NCBI GenBank assembly: GCA_964017185.1 | Contig: OZ024870.1 | Span: 28,109,621 to 28,173,620, forward strand | DNA from: Rugalucina vietnamica | Lineage: Eukaryota > Mollusca > Bivalvia > Lucinida > Lucinidae | Length of the DNA: 64,000 nucleotides | Reading direction: 5' to 3' | Shown: positions 55,188 through 64,000 of the stretch, in pieces | Layout of the letters: the number at the start of each line of letters is the position of its first letter | How positions within the stretch are numbered: the stretch's first letter is position 1 | Notes under the pieces: generated by a model | What the model saw: the letters and a program-made list of their open reading frames with translations, nothing else | What the model was told of the DNA's origin: nothing | Database searches by the model: none | Position numbers and translations under genes: made by a program

Positions 55188-56547
55188 GAAAGAAATGTAA
55201 CTTTCTCAGACGGTGTGATGCATATATACCCACTAGCCAATCCAAGGATGCTGCTGTACCGATACCCCACGATCTGCTCCAGAACTGTTCTCCAAAAACA
55301 AAAATAACATAATCAAGACAAGATGCAATTAAGGAAGACATGGTTAGAATAACAGAAAAAATACAAAAGATCAGCATGAAAAACAAGATCATAGATAATA
55401 GAATTTCCTGGAGGAAGCATAACAATACTGGTTTCATTAATCTCGGAATACTATTCAATTAAATAATGCATGTTTACTTTTAGATCCAAGGGAGAAAACC
55501 TGAACAAGGTTGATTAGTGTAGAACTCCATACATGTGTCGGTTTTGACCTATGGCGGATCAAAGATTTAATGCGTCCACTTTGCCTCACATGAAAGGATA
55601 AGACTGTAACGGTGCAAGTATTTACTGTTTGAGCAACCATAGTCTAGCGGTAAAGGTGTGGTATTTCAGCGGTATTTCATCCATATTTACCTTTCATGTG
55701 CTGCCCTATGGACACACCCGATCCTTGGTCCGTCACAGATCAAAATCTGGCCAAAATTTATTTCTGTTTTCAAACATTCGTAGATCATCATAGAGAGGAA
55801 ACATAAACAGATTTCACCAGTGAAAGGTAATCGGTTAGCAACATACAATTAACTTTGGGGATTTTGTCTTAAGTTACGACAGTAGGTTTGCTTATAAGAT
55901 GCGTGAAATACAAACAATATTAAACAAGAACACATCTGCTTCCTAATACAAACACTATATACAAGAAAGCATCTAACACAAGGCACATTTCTGATAGCAC
56001 AATCACGTTTAACAATGCGTAAGTTCATGCGCACCAATACACTATCATTTATCATTCCTGGATAGGCCGCTTTGTGTCGAAAATAACGATATAAGGTATA
56101 AACATGGCGAACAATTTACTTCAATATTGTCACATTTTTACTGTTCAATATTGGAACAAAAAGACAAACAGTCATCAAGCATAGCCTGCACTCTGGTCAT
56201 TGCTCAACACATAACAACCAACGCTCAATAGATCTACGATAAGCTCAACAATACGCATTTCACTGTACAGATTAGAGTTGTGTCATGCATAAAGGCAAGG
56301 TGAAATTTGTTAAGTGAAGTACCGACACGCATTTTTGCATAGTAAATCTTAGCAATGTAGAGCCTGATCAGTACTAAGATGTCGGACGAGTGCAACTCTC
56401 ACGAGGCAATAATACGTAAATTAATTACTGTCAAAAAATGACTAAATACTATTTATAGGTATAAAACATAACCATGTGATGCCTTATTTGTAGTTAATTC
56501 TACATTCTATCAAGTGCACGTATAATAAAATTCAAGTACTCGTATAT
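55188..56547 (-). other. LINE-A inter-ORF region
   Basis: Between ORF1 and the ORF2 leader. One hydrophobic open frame (55171-55458, 95 codons) may be a shifted part of the leader. Otherwise no feature is recognised. It is longer than usual for a LINE, so it may hide an old insertion. Confidence 0.45.
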
Positions 56548-56788
56548 GAGCATGTGCATGAAAAAAAAAAACAACAATTAGAGTTTCCGACCAGGTCTGA
56601 TATAAACCCGCCTGTACAGTCACAGGAGAAGACTGGAAGCTTAAAATTTTGGATACAAGTAGGAGAGGAATTGCACTATCCATGTAGCGAAAACAAAAAC
56701 GCTGATCAGCTTCATGGTTACCACGAAGCTGATCTGCGTCCTTGTTTTTGCATATGCAGATTGTTGGTTTTCCCACGCGGCGGCTCAT
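56548..56788. mobile_element. hairpin-1 MITE, copy 12 (nested in LINE-A)
   Basis: Ends GAGCATGTGCATG and CACGCGGCGGCTCAT. The core CTTCATGGTTACCACGAAG has a one-base mismatch. The insertion into LINE-A postdates the LINE. Confidence 0.88.
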
Positions 56789-56932
56789 ATATAAACGTCT
56801 GCATCGTAAAAATGGGTTTATAATACGTGTAGTAATTATTCAACTGACTGAATGAATGAAAAGTGTCACATGACTATAGATAACAGGTACAGTACATGTT
56901 CAGAATAGGTGCCACCAAGTCACTTCGAGCAA

Positions 56933-58003
56933 TCATGTGTGTTCCATGACAACTTCTCCAGTGGCTGCGAGCCCGGATACTCCAGCATAGCTTCCAGCCC
57001 CCAGGTGAAAGCCCGCCGGACGATGACGAGGCAGTTTCTTCGGTTGACCAGGTCCCATTACTAGCAAGCCGAACTGGAACAAATCGCTAACGACATTTAC
57101 CCGATGTATTTTGTCCTTTGAGTCCTTCACAAGGATGTTGCCGTCCGAAGACCAAGCCCCTTTAACGAGTTCCACTTTCGCTAGGGATCTAGCGTTATAC
57201 AAAAGACTACTTCTGTGTTTTGTGAGGTCTTCGTTAACGAACACACCAGAATGGTTTCTTTCTTTCAGTAGTGTCCGCCGCTTGTAGAACTCCTGGCGAT
57301 ATCGATAGGTAGCAAACTTTACGATGATATCCCGCGGTCTATTTGGTCGTGCCTTGGCGGGATCCCCAAGTCTATGGCTGCGGTCGATCTGAGGCAGCCC
57401 AATATCGGCGTCAATATCAGCTGCCAGGCCAATGACGATGTTGTCCGTATTCTCGAACGGCGTTTCCCCCACACCAGAGATCCTTAAACAATTTCTACGG
57501 CTGTACTGCTCGCTTTGATCAGCCTTGCGTTCTAGCATAGTAACGCGTTCACGGAGCTTCTCGTTCTCCTCTGTCAACTTTGTGTTGGTTGTCTCGAGAT
57601 CCTTCACTTGATTTTGAAGACCGTCGACTACTCCCTGGACAATGCCATTCACCAGTCCAACAATTTGATTTTGGAAAGTATCTTTTAACATTTCCGATAA
57701 CTTCAGCATTTCAGACTCAGGTATGATAATGTGCGAAGTAGCTTTCTCAGCTGACATTGTTTCAGGTTCAAGTTCAGTATTAAGTTCAAGGTCAGTAATA
57801 GCCTCAGATGTACTTGGAACGGGTACTAGTTTGTTTTTCTTTCAGGGTTCGAAGTGCCCATCTCTCCCCGGGTTTACCCATGGGTTTTACTCGGGTAAAC
57901 CCGGGTTGGGCTTTAAGCCTTATTTTGAAAAAGTGGGTACTTAGTGGGTCCTCACTATTTTTGATGTTCACATAAATTGTGTATTTTACAGTAATTTGAC
58001 AGA

Positions 58004-58048
<45 letters not shown>

Positions 58049-59023
58049 ATACACTTAAGTAAAATTTACTACTAATGTGTACTTGATATAATATTACATC
58101 CACTAAAATTCCATGACACCATCAATTTTGAATATTAGTAGGAGCTGATGATAGTTTTAGAACTGTACTTCAATGAAAGCTAGCAATGAAAATATGTCAT
58201 CAATCATGTCTCTCACATTTAATAGACAATTGCTTTAATCCTTTGTTTGTGTTTTCACCTAATTATTGCTCTAGGAAGTGTTGATAACACTTTTATAACA
58301 ATACCCCATATGACAACTATTTAGGCACTGCTAAAATGAGGTGTCAACTAATTGTTTGGTATGTTTGTTCTAAATTTATGTCACTTAGTTGACTGCCTTG
58401 TATGTCTAGCTTTAATGACATCTGGCATGGTAGTTAAATGATGAATTATAGGTAAAATGTGACTTAGCTAGATTTATCTGATTATTTTTATGGCAGTAGA
58501 AATATCTTTCACCATTCTCTTATCATAAGTCTGTCACAGACCAAGTCTTTCTTCTGTGCATGTCGATAAGCCATTTAGTAACAGCAACAAAAAAACTCAA
58601 CAAGAAGTTAAAACCTCTGTATCTTTTCAATCCTGTCTAATCGTCAAACACCCCTAATGCAATCTTGCCAGCTTGGTTAGATAGCTGATTGTTCTTTGGG
58701 GATTGCTTCACACAAATTAAATAGGTTATTCAAATGAGATAAATTCAAATGTCTTGTTACTTGTACATTCATTTTTCTAAAATGCTCAATACTCGAGTAT
58801 CATCATTAGATATAAAGATCATAAAATTTCTAATACTGGTCACTACCCGCTACCCAGTGGGTATACGGGTTTACCCGCAGAAACCCACTGGGTTGGGTTT
58901 TATGGTTTAATACCCGGGTTTTTCGAACCCTGTTTTCTTTGCGTCAATATCGAACTCAGGAGACGTGAGTTCTCTCTTCTTTCCTTGAGAGGCGGGTGTA
59001 ACAGGGGTGTGCGCCACACTCAT
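56933..59023 (-). pseudogene. LINE-A ORF1 (coiled coil, RRM-like), split by an hAT-type element
   Basis: The main piece 56933-57757 (274 codons from an internal ATG) has a coiled coil (about residues 45-85, heptad-like LETTNTKLTEENEKLRERV), then an RRM-like YSRRNCLRISGV (85-96) and a basic C-terminal domain with RSHRLGDPAK and RPRDIIVKF (about 125-150). This is the layout of L1-type ORF1 RNA-binding chaperones. The true start is ATG at 59021-59023, which opens MSVAHTPVTPASQGKK and runs into the hAT insertion. Removing the element and one 8-base duplicate joins the two pieces in frame. It would bind element RNA and form the ribonucleoprotein. This copy is inactivated. Confidence 0.85.
57843..58932. 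mobile_element. hAT-type non-autonomous transposon with 8-bp TSD
   Basis: Ends CAGGGTTCGAA and TTCGAACCCTG. Target duplication TTTTCTTT lies at 57835-57842 and 58933-58940; 8 bases is the hAT hallmark. Both ends carry several GGGTAAACCC / GGGTTTACCC words. A T run of about 35 lies at 58010-58044. No transposase frame in 1090 bases. Confidence 0.92.
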
Positions 59024-59383
59024 CACCTTTGGGCATCAACTGTACCTATGAATTTTGGCGAAGTAACGCCTTAAGCCTGTTCACTGGAATGCTGATACCG
59101 TTAATACTTTGCTATATAATATTATCAATATAGTCTCGCAATGGCGTTATAGTTACGTAATAGAGAATAGAAACGATGATAATGTTACATACTTTAGAGG
59201 CTAATTACTCCAGTATATTCCGAATTCTACAAAATTTAAATATATCACATTTTGGAGCACATTTTAACTTCTCTGCATATATAGTTCCTCCAGGAATGAA
59301 AGCGTCAGAGTCACATAAAACACATATTTAGTCCCTGTATCAAAACATCGACCTAACCCGCCATCTTAACCGTTACCTTTTTT

Positions 59384-61016
59384 TGACTCCATGTTGCTAA
59401 ATCTAAAGGGTCACTGACGAGACTTTAATAGTCGAAACCGCGGTATGGCGCATCCCCGTTCTCATAAATGTGTTCACTGCTCTTAAAGGATCTCAGTTTT
59501 ATTTTTTATTTGCTATTACTGCAGCTGGTGTTGTGCCGTGTGGCGGCCCTAAAAAGTCTCCCCGTACATCATCCATAGTGCAGGTTATATTTTCGTTTTG
59601 GTCCTTTGAGATCAGCGAGGATATTCTGAGAAATCAGAAACTTATTATAGGTTAAGATTCATTTTCTAACCAATGTTGAATATATTTGGAACCATTTTGA
59701 TAATATTAGTCTTTGTATCGACTACCCTGCTGAAAGTTGATAAATTTTAGTAATTCTCTTTGGCTCCATGTTGCTAAATCTAAAGGGTCACTGACGAGAC
59801 TTTAATAGTCGAAACCGCGGTATGGCCCATCCCCGTTCTCATAAATGTGTTCACTGCTCTTAAAGGATCTCAGTTTTATTTTTTATTTGCTATTACTGCA
59901 GCTGGTGTTGTGCCGTGTGGCGGCCCTAAAAAGTCTCCCCGTACATCATCCATAGTGCAGGTTATATTTTCGTTTTGGTCCTTTGAGATCAGCGAAGATA
60001 TTCTGAGAAATCAGAAACTTATTATAGGTCAAGATTCATTTTCTAACCAATGTAGAATATATTTGGAACCATTTTGATAATACTAGTCTTTGTATCGACT
60101 ACCCTGCTGAAAGTTGCAAAATTTTAGTAATTCTCTTTGACTCCATGTTGCTAAATCTAAAGGGTCACTGACGAGACTTTGATAGTCGAAACCGCGGTAT
60201 GGCGCATCCCCGTTCTCATAAATGTGTTCACTGCTCTTAAAGGATCTCAGTTTTATTTTTTATTTGCTATTACTGCAGCTGGTGTTGTGCCGTGTGGCGG
60301 CCCTAAAAAGTCTCCCCGTACATCATCCATAGTGCAGGTTATATTTTCGTTTTGGTCCTTTGAGATCAGCGAGGATATTCTGAGAAATCAGAAACTTATT
60401 ATAGGTTAAGATTCATTTTCTAACCAATGTTGAATATATTTGGAACCATTTTGATAATACTAGTCTTTGTATCGACTTCCCTGCTCAAAGTTGCAAAATT
60501 TTAGTAATTCTCTTTGGCTCCATGTTGCTAAATCTAAAGGGTCACTGACGAGACTTTAATAGTCGAAACCGCGGTATGGCGCATCCCCGTTCTTATAAAT
60601 GTGTTCACTGCTCTTAAAGGATCTCAGTTTTAATTTTTATTTGCTATTTCTGCAGCTGGTGTTGTGCCGTGTGGCGGCCCTAAAACGTCTCCCCGTACAT
60701 CATCCATAGTGCAGGTTATAGTTTCGTTTTGGTCCTTTGAGATCAGCGAGGATATTCTGAGAAATCAGAAGCTTATTATAGGTCAAGATTCATTTTCTAA
60801 CCAATGTTGAATATATTTGGAACCATTTTGATAATATTAGTCTTTGTATCGACTACCCTGCTGAAAGTTGCAAAATTTTAGTAATTCTCTTTGGCTCCAT
60901 GTTGCTAAATCTATAGGGTCACTGACGAGACTTTAATAGTCGAAACCGCGGTATGGCTCATCCCCGTTCTCATAAATGTGTTCACTGCTCTTAAAGGATC
61001 TCAGTTTTAATTTTTA
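59384..61016 (+). repeat. 377-bp satellite, right block (about 4.3 units)
   Basis: Continues the array after LINE-A, units at 59470, 59847, 60224 and 60601. It ends at about 61016 in the middle of a unit (ATTTTTATT then unrelated ATTCTTTCCGG). The GGTTAAGATTC variant at 60405 precedes the TAATTTTTATTTGC variant in the next unit, the same order as in the left block. Confidence 0.95.
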
Positions 61017-61374
61017 TTCATTCTTTCCGGATTTTGACCACACCTTCAAAATAAGGGTTGTCAACACCCAAAAGGCCAGCGAGGCACCTGGTAGTCGAAT
61101 TTAAAGTCTGGACAACACCAGCTTGGTTGTCATGAATAAGAGAATCAATGAAACCCCCTTATCAGCATTACAATCAGTACAATACCAAATCAGCTCCAAG
61201 AGGGCCACAATCTGCACCCATCGGATTCCCAAACTTTGCGATAACGATACCTACATGTATCGAAATTTCAAGATGACGACCAATTTTAAGATGACCACAA
61301 AACCATTATCAAACAAACTCTTATGATAAGCTGCACTATTGATGTTTAAAAGACTGGATTTTTCAGATTGATTG
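61017..61374. other. non-coding stretch beside the satellite
   Basis: An open frame at 61123-61326 (67 codons) ends with a repeated NFKMTT motif and is not recognised. No other feature. Confidence 0.45.
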
Positions 61375-61531
61375 ATCAGCGTCTTTGTTTTCGCTACACG
61401 GATAGTACATTTCCTCCTCTACTTATACCCAAATTTTCAAGATCCTGGGTTTCTTCTGTGACTGTACAGGCTGGTTTGTGTTGGACCTGGTCGGAAACCC
61501 AAATTGTTGGTTTTCTCATGCACAGGCTCAT
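61375..61531. mobile_element. hairpin-1 MITE, copy 13 (right half)
   Basis: Starts within the core at GATCAGCGTCTTTGTTTTCG and ends TTCTCATGCACAGGCTCA; the left half is missing. Confidence 0.8.
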
Positions 61532-62105
61532 TTAGCAGTTATATTGATAATGTAAGTTTTTCATTAGCATTTTCTATGCATTGGATTTTATTTCTTGTGA
61601 AACTAACACTAGTTTTAACATTTTAAACAGTTATTCTTCTTTATGCGGCATGCAAATCATAAACATACAATTTGACTCTATCGCTATCTTTAAATTTCAG
61701 ATCGCTAAAGGACATTTTGATGCCTAGTATCAGTAACTCTGCCAAGCTTAATGCTTGTATTATTGAATGCATGTTTTTTCTTCAATAAGCTACATTGTAC
61801 CAAGCTATAATTGGACTTTCAAAGTCGATGCTTTGGCTGTCCACGGGCTGATGGTGCAACGGAGACACATTTTAAGTGTTTATAGGGGTCCCTTATGAGG
61901 TTCTAATAATCGTTTAATATTGTCGCTGCTTTTAAAAGGTATGTTCTAGTTTAAATGAAATATCCTTTTGGCGAAATTGGCGATAAAAAGTGATGTAATT
62001 TTAAAACTTCCCGCATTTTTCTTATTCTAAATATTATTTTCCGCCTTTTGTCTCAGTTGGGATGTTTAGTTTATTGTTTCAGTTCCTGTGCCTTCTATTC
62101 TTATT
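61532..62105. other. non-coding stretch without recognised feature
   Basis: AT-rich; nothing recognised. Confidence 0.5.
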
Positions 62106-62341
62106 TGAGCCTGTGCATGAGAAAACCAACAATTTTGGGTTCCGAACAGGTCCGACACAAACCGGGCTGTACAGTCACAGAAGATGGTTGGAGGCTGGAA
62201 ATTTTGGATTAATAAAGTAGAGGTTTTGTACTATCCGTGTAGCGAAAACAAAGGCGCTGATCAGCTTCGCAGTATGCGAAGCTGATCTGCGCCTTTGTTT
62301 TCGCCCATGCAGATTGTTTGTTTTCCCATGTGGTGGCTTAT
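62106..62341. mobile_element. hairpin-1 MITE, copy 14
   Basis: Ends GAGCCTGTGCATGAGAAAAC and CATGTGGTGGCTTA. The core CTTCGCAGTATGCGAAG has a shortened loop. Confidence 0.88.
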
Positions 62342-62373
62342 TTAACATTTTGACCATAACGCGATATCATCTG

Positions 62374-62583
62374 TCCGACACAAACCGGGCTGTACAGTCA
62401 CAGAAGATGGTTGGAGGCTGGAAATTTGGATTAATAAAGTAGAGGTTTTGTACTATCCGTGTAGCGAAAACAAAGGCGCTGATCAGCTTCGCAGTATGCG
62501 AAGCTGATCTGCGCCTTTGTTTTCGCCCATGCAGATTATGTGGTGGCTTATTTAACATTTTGACCATAACGCGATATCATCTG
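62374..62583. mobile_element. hairpin-1 MITE, copy 15 (tandem duplicate of copy 14)
   Basis: Repeats 62151-62373 with a 223-base offset, including the flanking TTTAACATTTTGACCATAAC that lies outside the MITE. It therefore arose by tandem duplication, not by a new insertion. A segment of about 15 bases near the right end is missing. Confidence 0.9.
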
Positions 62584-62889
62584 ACCGGTTTTTAAAAGTT
62601 TACAGGTTCTAAAGCGACAAACCAATAATCTTCGGTAAGCAAGATCATGTTGGTTCCATCCTGAAGGCCCGGGCCAACAGACAGACATTTTTCGGGAATA
62701 TTCATTATCCAGTAATTCTGGTGACTTACAGTCCTGTATTTAGAGTTAGCATATGATCACCTTTGACCATAACAGCCAGTACATGAAATTAACAAGGCTT
62801 ATTACAAGTACATGTAAAGTAGCGAAAAAGTAATTAAAAGTATTGGACAATAAAACACCAAAGGCACTGTTTGATATATCGTCATTAAT

Positions 62890-63125
62890 GAGCCGCCTCA
62901 TGGGAAAACCAACAATCTGCATAGGCGAAAACAAAGGCGCAGATCAGCTTCGCGGCAACCGCGAAGCTGATCAGCGCCTTTGTTTTCGCTACTCGGATAG
63001 TACAATTCCTCTTCTACTTAAATCCGAAATTTCAAGCTTCTAGCTCTTTTGTGTGACTGTACAGGTCGATTTGTGTCGGGCCTGCTCGGAAACCACATTG
63101 TTGGTTTTCCCACGAGGTGGCTCAT
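62890..63125. mobile_element. hairpin-1 MITE, copy 16
   Basis: Complete ends GAGCCGCCTCATGGGAAAAC and CACGAGGTGGCTCAT, perfect core stem CTTCGCGGCAACCGCGAAG. One of the youngest-looking copies. Confidence 0.9.
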
Positions 63126-63957
63126 TTCTTTCCCTTCACACTGTCCAGCGTATATTGCTATATACTGTAGATTGTCGATACTCTGATTAAGCCACATAAC
63201 GGGAAAAGAATACTATGCGCGTTTGCAATCAACATAGGAACCGATGTGCGCCAATATATACATTCGTTCTCCAGAAATCATTTTTGTCATAGTTCATTCG
63301 CCCAAAGTAACGTCAAAATCGTGACTAGCTGGATGGGAAAATTTGGCAGCATGATAATTTTATCCGCATAGATTTTTCCAGGACTGGCGCTCAGTATATA
63401 ATTGTGCTTATGAAAATGAGTAGGCTAATTGAGGCAGTTGGAATCCAGAGGGAAACATGTGAATTAAAATATGTCATGCTCATGTAAGTAATTTATTTTG
63501 AAGCAGTAAGTATCATTGCTTATAATGGTATCAGCAATAGAATTCTAGCAGCTTTTTATAAAGGTGAAAAAATAGCGTCTGAAATTAAGATGCCCGGTGA
63601 CCTAGGAGTAGACTATACGGCTCCAGGGCGAGAGAGATGTGATCCTGTCACGTAAAGCTACCTAGCCTGGAAGCGGTCGCTGTATCTCGGCATGACTGTA
63701 TAAATGTTGACTGGTACGTTAAGCCATAACCAAACTAAATAGCAAACATACCTCTCCAAATGAAGTAAACTTAAAATCACATTTTGTAATATAACCGAAG
63801 AAAACTCCTCTTGATAAATCCATCTACCTCGCTGAAGCTAATACGTAGGTCATTCAAAAAGTAATGCAATATGTAGCATATTTCGAGTATTTTCATCTGA
63901 CAGAGGTAATCTTTTTATTTTCTGAAAGTTTGATTCATTCCACGTTCAAGAAAATAC
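63126..63957. other. non-coding stretch without recognised feature
   Basis: No gene, RNA or repeat recognised. Confidence 0.5.
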
Positions 63958-64000
63958 ATGTCAACTTAAAGACTTACTTCTGGAGAAGCTAAAAGTGGAA
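63958..64000 (+). pseudogene. LINE-A fragment at the right edge
   Basis: ACTTAAAGACTTACTTCTGG followed by AGAAGCTAAAAG matches 42329-42366 of the 41.7-kb LINE-A copy. It runs off the window. Confidence 0.7.

Larger units (their letters stand above)
51079..59383 (-). mobile_element. nearly complete LINE-A inserted in the satellite
   Basis: The satellite stops at GCAAAATTTTAG (51066-51077) and resumes at TTTGACTCCATG (about 59384), having lost only about 8 bases of the unit. The 5' end on the minus strand has GGTAACGGTTAAGATGGCGG. Order on the minus strand: ORF1 (59023-56933), inter-ORF region, 2A-like leader (55187-54777), endonuclease-RT (54732-51628), 3' UTR of about 550 bases with AATAAA near its end. 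Nested: an hAT-type element (57843-58932) and hairpin-1 copy 12. Confidence 0.85.

Overview
This window looks like animal, gene-poor, repeat-saturated nuclear DNA. The introns have GT/AG borders, polyadenylation signals are present, and there are several non-LTR retrotransposon families, tRNA-derived SINEs, fold-back MITEs and satellite DNA. From memory of repeat families (ending in GCTCACCTGAG, or built on a GATCAGCTTCGCG hairpin) I infer a mollusc, most likely a marine bivalve. The sequence alone does not prove this. No bacterial, CRISPR or operon-like features were found.

Only two host genes are supported. At 1-1547 (+) lie the last four exons of a spliced gene whose product I do not recognise: a basic, Ser/Thr-Pro-rich tail. 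At 30073-31284 (+) is a complete single-exon gene for a Golgi-type alpha-1,3-fucosyltransferase (GT10) of 403 residues. Nearly everything else is mobile or repetitive.

Layout: 2.6-6 kb holds small fold-back MITEs, a TTAA-flanked MITE and a degenerate SINE. 6.07-7.90 kb is a TIR-bounded element made of eleven 151-bp units, each carrying AGGTCA-type nuclear-receptor half-sites. 8.06-14.76 kb has three copies of a repeat starting TTTTTAGCTCACCTGAG, with nested MITEs. 14.9-17.9 kb is another tandem-unit element, interrupted by a 5'-truncated LINE (LINE-C) and ending in a minisatellite with four perfect estrogen-response-element palindromes. 18-21 kb holds a LINE-A tail, unannotated DNA and a cAMP-response-element-rich repeat. 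21.5-26.7 kb has two more GCTCACCTGAG-family copies on the minus strand; the second lies inside a 5-kb inverted repeat (24.1-29.5 kb). The fucosyltransferase gene follows. 32.4-36 kb is a large TIR element with nested parts. 36.6-40.8 kb is a repeat (H) invaded by a fold-back transposon and by LINE-B. 41.7-46.95 kb is a dead LINE-A copy carrying at least four nested insertions. 47.15-61.0 kb is a 377-bp satellite split by a nearly complete LINE-A on the minus strand, which in turn holds an hAT-type element and a MITE. 61-64 kb has further MITE copies and the edge of one more LINE-A fragment.

The most notable signals are the two independent arrays of nuclear-receptor-type binding sites embedded in repeats, the LINE with a 2A-like motif after hydrophobic segments, the higher-order structure of the satellite, the large inverted repeat, and the paired base changes in hairpin-1 stems. 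Genes here do not form a pathway; the organising theme is nested transposition, and several insertion events can be read exactly from target-site duplications and restored reading frames.
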